Position numbers and translations under genes: made by a program. DNA of 7,534 nucleotides, taken from Robiginitomaculum sp. (GTDB lineage: Bacteria > Pseudomonadota > Alphaproteobacteria > Caulobacterales > Maricaulaceae). The notes under the pieces are model-generated. The model was given only the letters and a program-made list of their open reading frames with translations. It was not told the origin of the DNA and made no database searches. Shown piece after piece: positions 1 to 6,394 of the stretch. The stretch is taken from NCBI GenBank assembly GCA_026982235.1, contig JALSHM010000471.1:1-7534 (forward strand), written 5' to 3'. Each line of letters opens with the position of its first letter. The first letter of the stretch is position 1.

Positions 1-582
1 GTGGGATTTAACGCGGCGCAAATGGCCGTGGGTCTACAAGCCGATGTGACCATTCTCGACCGTAATCCGGACGTAATGGAAGATTTGTCTAATTACTTTA
101 GGGCGTCTGCCAAAGTCGTGCGCTCCACACCGAGTGTACTGGCCGAACTGGTCAAATCCGCAGACCTGGTCATCGGCGCTGTACTTGTACCGGGTGCCGC
201 CGCCCCGAAGCTGGTCACCCGCGCCATGCTCAAAACCATGCAGCCCGGCGCAGTGCTGGTGGACGTGGCTATTGATCAAGGGGGGTGTTTTGAAACTTCC
301 CACGCCACGACCCACGCCGACCCAACCTATATCGTAGACGGCATAGTCCATTACTGCGTCGCCAACATGCCCGGCGCCGTGGCGCGCACCTCCACCTATG
401 CCCTAAACGCCGTAACCCTACGCCATGCAATGGCCATAGCCAATAAAGGCTGGAAGCAAGCATTGCGCGATGACAAGCATTTGAAAGAAGGCCTAAACGT
501 AGCAGAAGGCAAACTAACCTACGCAGCAGTGGGTGATGCGCTTGGATTGGGGTATGTTGATGCGGATAGCGTGTTGGGGTAG
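1..582 (+). CDS. ald: Alanine dehydrogenase, C-terminal part (5' truncated by window edge)
   Basis: NAD-dependent alanine dehydrogenase, interconverting L-alanine with pyruvate and ammonia in the cytoplasm. About 193 residues are visible. They align without gaps, as I recall it, to the C-terminal half of Mycobacterium tuberculosis Ald with an offset of about 178 residues, so roughly the first 178 residues lie left of the window and the first codon (GTG) is an internal Val, not a start. Visible landmarks are the second half of the Rossmann nucleotide fold (NAAQMAVGL, then VTILD, whose Asp20 matches the NAD-ribose-binding Asp198), the signature VLVPGAAAPKLV at 61-72, the catalytic Asp92 in VDVAIDQGG (Asp270 equivalent), and Asn122 in CVANMP (Asn300 equivalent). 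The C-terminus LTYAAVGDALGLGY is normal for the family, so the 3' end is intact. The next gene is convergent. Family assignment is very secure; the substrate is from family knowledge. Confidence 0.96.
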   Translation: MGFNAAQMAVGLQADVTILDRNPDVMEDLSNYFRASAKVVRSTPSVLAELVKSADLVIGAVLVPGAAAPKLVTRAMLKTMQPGAVLVDVAIDQGGCFETSHATTHADPTYIVDGIVHYCVANMPGAVARTSTYALNAVTLRHAMAIANKGWKQALRDDKHLKEGLNVAEGKLTYAAVGDALGLGYVDADSVLG

Positions 583-736
583 GTTAGTCTTGTAAAAGTG
601 GTTGTTCGCAAGCCTAGTTATAATTGCAAAACTAAGCCCGTACCCTGCGCTTTATCTATGTGTGAAAACATGAGCTTGGAAGATGGATACCCGCTTGCGC
701 GGGTATGAGCGGGATATAGATGGAAATTTTTTGTTC
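583..736. other. Convergent intergenic region between ald and thiolase
   Basis: This is the 154-base gap between two genes that end facing each other. I see no open reading frame. The only clear structure is the palindrome at 687-706. A run of six T (727-732) lies about 20 bases after the palindrome on the plus strand, too far to form a standard intrinsic terminator with it. A weaker TAGTT/AACTA inverted repeat near 616-635 is not convincing. Termination of both genes presumably happens here, but no classical hairpin plus U-run can be shown. Confidence 0.6.
687..706. repeat. Perfect 8-bp palindrome, REP-like element
   Basis: ATACCCGC (687-694), loop TTGC (695-698), GCGGGTAT (699-706): all eight pairs are Watson-Crick. 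It is embedded in TGGAT...ATGA flanks. Short palindromes of the form TGGATNCCCGC-loop-GCGGGNATGA are familiar as dispersed intergenic repeats in many proteobacterial genomes, so a REP-like repeat is my first reading. It lies between two convergent genes, the usual place for such elements, and could also act as a bidirectional transcription barrier or mRNA-end stabiliser. Only one copy is in the window, so repetitiveness is inferred, not seen. Confidence 0.6.
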
Positions 737-1912
737 CTAAACAACCTCAAACAAGCCAGCTGCGCCCATGCCGCCGCCTACGCACATTGTTGATACGACG
801 TATTTTGCGCCGCGTCTTTTGCCTTCTATTAGGCTGTGCGCGACCATTCTTGCGCCGCTCATGCCGTAGGGATGACCTATGGATATGGCGCCGCCGTTTA
901 CGTTGAGGCGTTCGTTCGGGATGCCGAGTTTATCGCGGCAATAAATGACTTGCACAGCAAATGCTTCGTTCAGTTCCCACAAATCAATATCGTCCATAGT
1001 AAGACCATTTGCTTTCAACAATTTCGGGATGGCGTATACGGGGCCTATGCCCATTTCTTCTGGTTCCAGTCCAGCGACGGCCATGCCCCGGTAAATGCCC
1101 AGCGGGGATAGCCCGCGACGTTCGGCCTCGCCCGCTTCCATGAGAACGCTAACGCTTGCACCGTCCGAAAGTTGGCTGGCATTGCCTGCGGTGATGGTGT
1201 AACCTTCGCCGCGTACGGGTTTTAGACCCGACAGAGCTTCAGCGGTGGTGCCGGGGCGGTTGCCTTGGTCTTTATCCAGCGTGTATTCAGCTTCGGAGAT
1301 TTCGCCTGTCTCTTTGTTTTGGATTTTCATGGTCGCGGTCAGCGGCACGATCTCGTCGTCAAACTTTCCGGCTTCTTGGGCGGCATGGGTGCGGGCTTGG
1401 CTTAGGGCGGCGTATTCGTCCATGGCTTCGCGCGAAACGCCGTATTTCTTGGCAACAATTTCCGCCGTGTCGATCATTTGGATATAGGCTTGCGGATGGT
1501 TCTTTAGCACATTCATGTCCGGTGCAACCCGCATTTCCGCCGTTTGTACCATGGAGATACTCTCTACACCCCCACCAATGGCGATTTGGTGCCCATCGCA
1601 GATGATTTGTTTGGCCGCCATGCCGATGGCCATCATGCCGGAGGAGCATTGGCGGTCTACGCTTTGCGCCGCCACGGTTACGGGCAGGGAAGAAGCCAAT
1701 ACCGAATTGCGGCCAATGGTGACTTGTACACCTTGTTGCATAGCGCAGCCAATAATCACATCATCAATTTCGCCGCCTTCAAGACCAGCGCGTTTCACCG
1801 CCGCATCAATACAGTGCCCGGTTAGGGTCGGGGAGGGGGTGGCGTTAAAGGCACCGCGATAAGCTTTGCCAATCGGGGTGCGGGCGGTGGATACAATAAC
1901 GGCTTCTCTCAT
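737..1912 (-). CDS. Acetyl-CoA C-acyltransferase / acetyltransferase (thiolase)
   Basis: Type II thiolase of 391 residues. It condenses two acetyl-CoA to acetoacetyl-CoA or, in reverse, cleaves 3-ketoacyl-CoA with CoA, in the cytoplasm. The start at 1912 (MREAVIVSTARTPIG) is chosen because GGAG lies six bases upstream and because the protein then has normal thiolase length; the in-frame ATG at 1936 would add eight atypical residues. The catalytic set is complete: Cys89 in DRQCSSGM, Asn315 in NEAF, His347 in GHPYG and Cys377 in CVGGGMG, matching within one position the Cys89/Asn316/His348/Cys378 layout of the Zoogloea biosynthetic enzyme. The glycine-rich GGGVESIS and C-terminal GGGMGAAGLFE are also present. 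Chain-length preference cannot be read from sequence, so I do not choose between phaA/atoB-type and fadA-type names. It is a single gene, divergent from the channel gene and convergent with ald. It could take the acetoacetyl-CoA formed downstream of glutaryl-CoA dehydrogenase. Confidence 0.95.
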   Translation of the reverse strand: MREAVIVSTARTPIGKAYRGAFNATPSPTLTGHCIDAAVKRAGLEGGEIDDVIIGCAMQQGVQVTIGRNSVLASSLPVTVAAQSVDRQCSSGMMAIGMAAKQIICDGHQIAIGGGVESISMVQTAEMRVAPDMNVLKNHPQAYIQMIDTAEIVAKKYGVSREAMDEYAALSQARTHAAQEAGKFDDEIVPLTATMKIQNKETGEISEAEYTLDKDQGNRPGTTAEALSGLKPVRGEGYTITAGNASQLSDGASVSVLMEAGEAERRGLSPLGIYRGMAVAGLEPEEMGIGPVYAIPKLLKANGLTMDDIDLWELNEAFAVQVIYCRDKLGIPNERLNVNGGAISIGHPYGMSGARMVAHSLIEGKRRGAKYVVSTMCVGGGMGAAGLFEVV

Positions 1913-1915
1913 GGT

Positions 1916-1922
1916 CTTCTCC
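1916..1922 (-). promoter_or_regulatory. Ribosome binding site deciding the thiolase start
   Basis: On the minus strand the sequence reads GGAGAAG, with the GGAG core six bases from the ATG at 1912. No comparable site precedes the upstream in-frame ATG at 1936, which supports the 391-residue form. Confidence 0.8.
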
Positions 1923-1943
1923 AATTTTATATGCAAAAAATTG

Positions 1944-1972
1944 AATATGATGCCTTAAAACACATTTGCCAA
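1944..1972 (-). promoter_or_regulatory. Candidate sigma70-type promoter for the thiolase gene
   Basis: On the minus strand, TTGGCA (1972-1967, five of six to the -35 consensus) is followed after exactly 17 bases by CATATT (1949-1944, four of six to the -10 consensus). Transcription would begin near 1937, leaving a leader of about 25 bases containing the GGAG site. Position, spacing and direction all fit. The -35 box lies inside the inverted repeat at 1960-1984. Confidence 0.5.
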
Positions 1973-1984
1973 GAGAAAATGTGT
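1960..1984. promoter_or_regulatory. Inverted repeat ACACATTT-N9-AAATGTGT, candidate operator
   Basis: Two perfect 8-base arms (1960-1967 and 1977-1984) are separated by nine bases. The centre-to-centre distance of 17 bases is well suited to a dimeric helix-turn-helix regulator. The element covers the -35 box of the proposed thiolase promoter, the classic position for a repressor. The regulator is unknown; I do not recognise the arms as a named consensus. An alternative is a hairpin of no function in AT-rich DNA. Confidence 0.4.
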
Positions 1985-2081
1985 AAGTGAAATTATGAAT
2001 AATCACTATTATTTTACAATTGGCGTCGTATGTTAGAGTATCGTGCGTTAAGTGGGAACAAAGAAAGAGAAATGGGTTGTT

Positions 2082-5000
2082 ATGTTTGCGCGAAAATTAC
2101 TTATTGGTTTTTTTGTCCTCGTATTGACAATGCTTGGTACGAGCTTGCAAAGCTATGGCCAAGGCGCAGCAAACCAAACACCCATTGTAGCTCCGTTTTC
2201 AGAGACTGAATTAAAAGCGGCCATGGAGCGTTTAGAAGACGATCCAAATATTACGCCTGAGGATAAAAAGACTATTGTCGATTTGTACAATAGCGCTTTG
2301 GCGCGTTTAGCTGAGGGTAAGGCCAGTGAAAACCTAGCAAAGGATTTCAAAGCACAAATGGAAAATGCGCCAAAATTCATTGCGCAATTGGAGCGTGAAA
2401 CTATCGATCGCCGCCAACAATCGCGCCGCCCTCGCACGGAGTTGATGAAAATCTATGCGAAAAAAAACCTTGAGCAATTAGAGCAGAGCCTTGTGGAAGA
2501 GCAGGCAAAGGTCAGCACATTACGCGGGCTTATAGAACAATATGAACAAGCGCGGCAAAGCCTTGATTTGCGCCCCGCACAAGCACTGGAAGAAATTGCT
2601 GCTCTTGAGCAAGGTATAGCTGTTCGTACATCGACCCAAACTTCACAAACAGGGCAAGCCAGCGAGGACGTTAGTAAGCTGGAAAGGGCAGCAACGGCTC
2701 TTAGTCAAGCCAGTCTTTATGCGGACAAGCAAAAGAAACGTGCCTTAGAGTTAGAAGTTGCCAGCATGGCGGCGCGCAGGAAAATCTTGGATAGGCAAAT
2801 AAGCCTAACGGCCACTAAAATCTCTCAGTCAAATGATTTGGTGTCTGTACTCAGCGAGCGCACGGGGTCTGCTCGCGCGGATGGGGCGCAATTGCGGCTG
2901 GCAGATGCGAAAAAAGAATTACAAGAATTCGCTAATGATCACCCTATGGTACAAGCTTATGCCCAGGAAAATGTAAAACTGGCGCAGAAGAATTTATCCT
3001 TTTCCCAAGCCGAAGGCAATTTGCCGGAGGAAGAAACCCGCATCGGGAACAATTTACAACAAGTACGCCTTGATGCTAGCGTGACAGACCAAATTCTCGA
3101 AAGTAAGCAGGTTAGCAAGGTTAACAAAGCCTATGGTGAGCATTTGCGAAGTTTGCGCAAGAAGCAACCGAATTTGGCTAAAATACAACAACAAATAAAG
3201 GCACGCGAGATTGAATTACAAGATGCGCTATTCCAACGCATTACAACTCAAGAGGATGTCGGGAAATTTAATGCGGCACCCTTGAATATTGACGCTATGA
3301 AACAGGCCTATGATTTAGAGCATGGTGTTAGCCCTGATTTGAGCGAAACTGATATTGAGCATTTGCAGCGCGCATATGATAGTCGGCGCGGTCATTTAAA
3401 CGAATTGGCATCTGTGTCGGCACTGCGGGCACGAAAGTTGCAGGAGGTCAATGCTCTACACAAAAAATATTTTGAAGAAGTCAAAGCGCTTAGTGCCAAA
3501 CTGGACAGCCGCTTATTATGGCTTCCAAGCACAGAAGCATTAGGTTTTTCATGGCCTGGGAAAATAGCGCAAGGCGTGGGTCAAACTTTTTCAGCTACGA
3601 ATATAGCGGCAATTGGCAAGGCATTTGTTAACGGGTTACGTAATGGTTATTTTTTGATTTTTTTGGGGGTGGGTTTATTAGCGGGCTTACACTTACTCCG
3701 TGAACGGATTCAACCTATTTTGTCGGGTATGAGTTCTCGTGTCGGTCGTGTTCAAAAAGATGGATATAGTTTGACGCCTTTGGCGCTATTTGATGGTGCC
3801 GCACAAGCTTTAATACCAGTTGGTATCCTCGTTATTCTCGGCGGTGTATTTGCAATATCCGGGTCGGACAACCAGATTGTCAAAGCTTTGGCTCGGTCAC
3901 TATTCGCGCTCGCAGGGCCGGTATATTTATTCCTGTGTTTGCGCGCATGGAGTAGTAAAAACGGCTTGTTCGATTTGCACTTTCGTGTTGATCGGCAATT
4001 ACGCCAGAGACTGCGCGCTAATATTCCTTGGTTGGTTATTGCCATCGGTATCGGTATTTTGCTGACGGAGTTGACCAGTGGTAGTTTTGAATTTGATTCT
4101 GGATCATTGGCTCTTGGTGTGCTTGGGTTTATCATTAGTGCCCTTGGTATTTCTTGGTTCTCTTTGAGAATTGCTTGGTCGCGTTCGAAAGTATCCATGT
4201 CTAAAGGGCGTGAAGCCGAAGGTATGTATTTGCGCTATGAACGCTGGTTTTTAGCGCTTGGTGTTATTGTACCTCTCGGTACAGCATTGCTGGCTACATT
4301 TGGTTATTTCGAGACGGCACAACTATTGTTGTCGCGGTTCTTTCTTTCATTTTGCATCTTGTTGGCTGCTTATCTCATTCACGGCCTGTTAAAGCGGACA
4401 TTGGTGATTGCACAGCGCCGTTTGGCTTTGGAGCAAGCTAGAATACGGCGCGATAGGGCGGTAAAAGAGCGTATGGAAAAAGCCGCCGCAGAAGAGCGTG
4501 GTGAAATCGCCGTGCCAAAATTGGATACGGACAGCATTGATTTGGAGACCATTAACCGTCAGTCAAGGCAATTGACCAATATAACAGTTTTTGTTGTGGC
4601 ATTCGGGGCATTGTGGGCGCTTTGGAGTAATATTTTACCGGCGCTTTCGGTGTTCGACGGTGTCGAACTTTGGTCATATTGGGATGTGGGAACGGGAGCG
4701 GAGCCCAAGGAAATTCCGATTACATTATGGAATGTCATACAAGCGCTTGGTATTGGTTTAATCACTTGGCTGGCGGCACGTAATCTACCGGGTTTTCTCG
4801 AAATGTTTGTGCTGAAAAAGGTCAATATGGCACAAAGCTCTCGTTTTGCGATTGTTACGGTTTTGGGCTATATCATATTCATTATTGGTGTGCTTGTGGC
4901 ATTTGATAAATTGGGTACTCAGTGGTCACAGTTGCAATGGATTGTTGCAGCCTTTGGTGTTGGTATTGGTTTTGGCTTGCAAGCGATTTTTGCCAATTTC

Positions 5001-5552
5001 ATCTCCGGGCTTATTATCTTGTTCGAGCGCCCCGTCCGCATTGGTGATTATGTCACTATTGGGGATATTAGCGGTACGGTCACCCGCATTCAAATCCGCG
5101 CCACAACTTTGCTTGACTTGGATAATAAGGAAATTCTTATTCCCAACCAGGAATTGGTCACCCAGCAGGTTACCAATTGGACCTTGGCTAATCCTATCAC
5201 ACGATTGATTATCAAGGTCGGAATTGCCTATGGGTCTGACACCGAGCTTGCCCATAAAACCATGTTGGATACCATTAAGAAAAACCCGAATGTACTAAGT
5301 AATCCAGAACCAACAGTGCTTTTCCTCGGTTTTGGTGATAGTACGCTGGACTTTGATTTACGCATTTTCTTGCGCGACTTCACCCAAAGATTTATTGTGA
5401 GCCACGAACTGCACATGGCTATAGACGCCGCCTTGCGTAAGGAAAACATAGAAATCGCTTTCCCGCAAAGAGATATTCACATCAAGAACCCGGAAGCGAT
5501 GACTATGATGCTGGAGCCATCAAAGCCAAAGCGTAACCCTAGAAAAACTTAG
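2082..5552 (+). CDS. Large MscK/MscM (KefA/YjeP)-type mechanosensitive channel
   Basis: Inner-membrane channel of the MscS superfamily, expected to open under membrane tension and release solutes during hypo-osmotic shock. With the ATG at 2082 it has 1156 residues, close to the 1100-1120 of E. coli MscK and MscM. Order: signal peptide (basic FARK, then a hydrophobic core, about 1-25); a charged, Gln/Glu/Lys-rich, largely helical coiled-coil periplasmic domain (about 26-500, MscS_porin type); about 11 hydrophobic helices near 522, 575, 601, 645, 673, 720, 746, 832, 880, 922 and 953; the MscS pore helix (953-981, small-residue pattern GVGIGFGLQ then ANFISGLIILFERP); and the beta/alpha-beta C-terminal domain from RIGDYV (985), ending in a basic tail. 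A GTG at 2052 would add ten residues but has no Shine-Dalgarno; upstream of 2082 there is only a weak GAGA about 11 bases away. MscK and MscM cannot be separated from sequence alone, so no symbol is given. The gene is monocistronic by context. Confidence 0.93.
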   Translation: MFARKLLIGFFVLVLTMLGTSLQSYGQGAANQTPIVAPFSETELKAAMERLEDDPNITPEDKKTIVDLYNSALARLAEGKASENLAKDFKAQMENAPKFIAQLERETIDRRQQSRRPRTELMKIYAKKNLEQLEQSLVEEQAKVSTLRGLIEQYEQARQSLDLRPAQALEEIAALEQGIAVRTSTQTSQTGQASEDVSKLERAATALSQASLYADKQKKRALELEVASMAARRKILDRQISLTATKISQSNDLVSVLSERTGSARADGAQLRLADAKKELQEFANDHPMVQAYAQENVKLAQKNLSFSQAEGNLPEEETRIGNNLQQVRLDASVTDQILESKQVSKVNKAYGEHLRSLRKKQPNLAKIQQQIKAREIELQDALFQRITTQEDVGKFNAAPLNIDAMKQAYDLEHGVSPDLSETDIEHLQRAYDSRRGHLNELASVSALRARKLQEVNALHKKYFEEVKALSAKLDSRLLWLPSTEALGFSWPGKIAQGVGQTFSATNIAAIGKAFVNGLRNGYFLIFLGVGLLAGLHLLRERIQPILSGMSSRVGRVQKDGYSLTPLALFDGAAQALIPVGILVILGGVFAISGSDNQIVKALARSLFALAGPVYLFLCLRAWSSKNGLFDLHFRVDRQLRQRLRANIPWLVIAIGIGILLTELTSGSFEFDSGSLALGVLGFIISALGISWFSLRIAWSRSKVSMSKGREAEGMYLRYERWFLALGVIVPLGTALLATFGYFETAQLLLSRFFLSFCILLAAYLIHGLLKRTLVIAQRRLALEQARIRRDRAVKERMEKAAAEERGEIAVPKLDTDSIDLETINRQSRQLTNITVFVVAFGALWALWSNILPALSVFDGVELWSYWDVGTGAEPKEIPITLWNVIQALGIGLITWLAARNLPGFLEMFVLKKVNMAQSSRFAIVTVLGYIIFIIGVLVAFDKLGTQWSQLQWIVAAFGVGIGFGLQAIFANFISGLIILFERPVRIGDYVTIGDISGTVTRIQIRATTLLDLDNKEILIPNQELVTQQVTNWTLANPITRLIIKVGIAYGSDTELAHKTMLDTIKKNPNVLSNPEPTVLFLGFGDSTLDFDLRIFLRDFTQRFIVSHELHMAIDAALRKENIEIAFPQRDIHIKNPEAMTMMLEPSKPKRNPRKT
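5534..5548 (+). repeat. Copy 1 of a 15-bp exact direct repeat
   Basis: TAACCCTAGAAAAAC occurs here, in the last codons of the channel gene, and again at 6380-6394 across the end of gcdH. The two copies are in the same orientation and lie either side of the secreted-protein gene. The match does not extend at either end. Confidence 0.6.
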
Positions 5553-5569
5553 GGCGTACTCGAGGTAGT

Positions 5570-6292
5570 TTATTGTGTAGAGTTTTTGTCTGTGTGCTCT
5601 CTTAATGATGTAGTCGGTTGGCAGAGTTTATCGTCAGTAGGGTTTTTTAGGCAGTAGGTTAGAGCTCTCTTATAGCTTTTTAAATAGTCCTTGCTTTCGG
5701 CATTATCAGTTTTCATCAGCTTGATGTTGTTTCTGGCCGCAGTAAGATTGCCTTCACCTATAAATACCATGGCTTGAGCGCCGCGCCAAAACGGCTTGCT
5801 TTCATAGTCCTCTTGGGCAAATGCTGCTTTGGCAGATTTATGATAGGCTCGCATATAGTCCGAGTCTTCATAGCTTTGTTTTGGTGTGTACCATAAGCCT
5901 TGTTGCAATAGAGAAAAAATTTCTACCACGTCGGGGGATGAAAGGGACTGTTCTATTGTAGCAGCCAGGAAATAACGTGATTTTGTGGCCGCATCTTTAT
6001 AGGCTTCGGTATGCATGATTTTCTCAATTTCGAGCAATTCAGCCTCGGAAAACTCCTTATACATAGGGAGTTTATTGCCTGGGCATTGGGGAAGTTTGGT
6101 AACAAACTCACAGGACGTAATTGGCTGCATCGACATTGTTTGGCCAAATGTTGTGCATGACATGGTCGATGTCGTTTTGAATTTTTCGCCGCCAATGGCA
6201 CAGCTAACTTCTTTGTCGATGGGCATGCCCGCCCACACAGACTGGCTCGCCGACAAGCTTAAAATGAGTAAGGTTGATTTTATAAACTTCAT
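5570..6292 (-). CDS. Secreted six-cysteine protein of unknown function
   Basis: Unrecognised protein of 240 residues. The start at 6292 is chosen because AGGAGG lies four bases upstream and because it begins a textbook signal peptide: basic MKFIK, hydrophobic core, then SVWA with likely cleavage after Ala21; an in-frame ATG at 6355 would bury that signal behind 21 residues. The mature N-terminus has four cysteines (31, 46, 61, 70) in a region rich in Thr, Ser and Gly (SCAIGGEKF, SCTTFGQ, then LPQCPGN followed by MYKEF). The rest looks alpha-helical with alternating charged and alanine-rich stretches, somewhat like a degenerate TPR repeat, and carries two more cysteines (214, 224). With six cysteines and export, disulfides are plausible; a metal site in the N-terminal part is an alternative. 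The N-terminal region loosely recalls CPxxG-headed uncharacterised proteobacterial proteins, but I cannot name the family. It ends 17 bases from the convergent channel gene and lies 92 bases downstream of gcdH on the same strand. Confidence 0.85.
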   Translation of the reverse strand: MKFIKSTLLILSLSASQSVWAGMPIDKEVSCAIGGEKFKTTSTMSCTTFGQTMSMQPITSCEFVTKLPQCPGNKLPMYKEFSEAELLEIEKIMHTEAYKDAATKSRYFLAATIEQSLSSPDVVEIFSLLQQGLWYTPKQSYEDSDYMRAYHKSAKAAFAQEDYESKPFWRGAQAMVFIGEGNLTAARNNIKLMKTDNAESKDYLKSYKRALTYCLKNPTDDKLCQPTTSLREHTDKNSTQ

Positions 6293-6296
6293 AACG

Positions 6297-6302
6297 CCTC
6301 CT
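6297..6302 (-). promoter_or_regulatory. Strong Shine-Dalgarno of the secreted-protein gene
   Basis: AGGAGG on the minus strand, four bases before the ATG at 6292. The core is perfect and the spacing slightly short. It fixes the 240-residue form with its signal peptide at the N-terminus. Confidence 0.8.
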
Positions 6303-6313
6303 GATGACGATAC

Positions 6314-6340
6314 TTTATAACACATAGTTTCATTTTGCAA
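6314..6340 (-). promoter_or_regulatory. Candidate promoter of the secreted-protein gene
   Basis: On the minus strand, TTGCAA (6340-6335) is followed after 15 bases by TATAAA (6319-6314). The -10 is five of six to consensus and the -35 four of six, but the spacing is shorter than ideal. Transcription would start near 6307, leaving a leader of about 15 bases that just includes the Shine-Dalgarno. Read-through from gcdH upstream is the alternative source of transcript, since no terminator is visible after gcdH. Confidence 0.4.
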
Positions 6341-6379
6341 GGAGGTAGTACACATCCTAATTATGTCGTAATCATGACC

Positions 6380-6394
6380 TAACCCTAGAAAAAC
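6380..6394 (+). repeat. Copy 2 of the 15-bp exact direct repeat
   Basis: Same 15 bases as at 5534-5548, here spanning the stop codon and final Phe codons of gcdH (read on the other strand). Both copies serve as gene ends, in different frames and on different strands, so shared protein sequence does not explain the match. Confidence 0.6.

Larger units (their letters stand above)
1913..2081. other. Divergent AT-rich control region between thiolase and channel genes
   Basis: This 169-base region is bounded by the starts of two divergent genes and should carry both promoters. The thiolase promoter (1944-1972) is the clearer one. For the channel gene, a TATTAT hexamer at 2007-2012 could be a -10 box but has no good -35 at the right distance, and TTTACA at 2013-2018 has no good -10 after it. 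The plus-strand promoter is therefore not assigned. No small open reading frame here is convincing. Confidence 0.6.

Noticed and set aside
34..463. Minus-strand and alternate-frame open frames over ald
   Set aside because: The ald frame carries aligned catalytic residues throughout; the others are rich in Arg, Cys and Trp as expected of shadow frames.
687..732. Palindrome plus T-run as a standard intrinsic terminator for ald
   Set aside because: The T-run begins about 20 bases after the stem, and on the other strand no T-run follows, so the geometry is wrong.
836..1862. Several plus-strand open frames opposite the thiolase gene
   Set aside because: They lie antisense to a fully conserved enzyme, have low-complexity or unlikely translations and no ribosome sites; they are shadows of the thiolase codons.
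2052..2081. GTG at 2052 as the start of the channel gene
   Set aside because: No Shine-Dalgarno precedes it. The ATG at 2082 gives a compact signal peptide directly at the N-terminus. The choice is not certain, as the site before 2082 is also weak.
6293..6355. ATG at 6355 as the start of the secreted protein
   Set aside because: It would add 21 residues in front of a textbook signal peptide and ignore the AGGAGG just before 6292.
6339..6379. Plus-strand AAGGAGGT followed by ATG codons at 6363 and 6374, a possible small gene
   Set aside because: Each ATG is followed by one codon and then TAA, and the spacing from the ribosome-like site is too long; no peptide is encoded.
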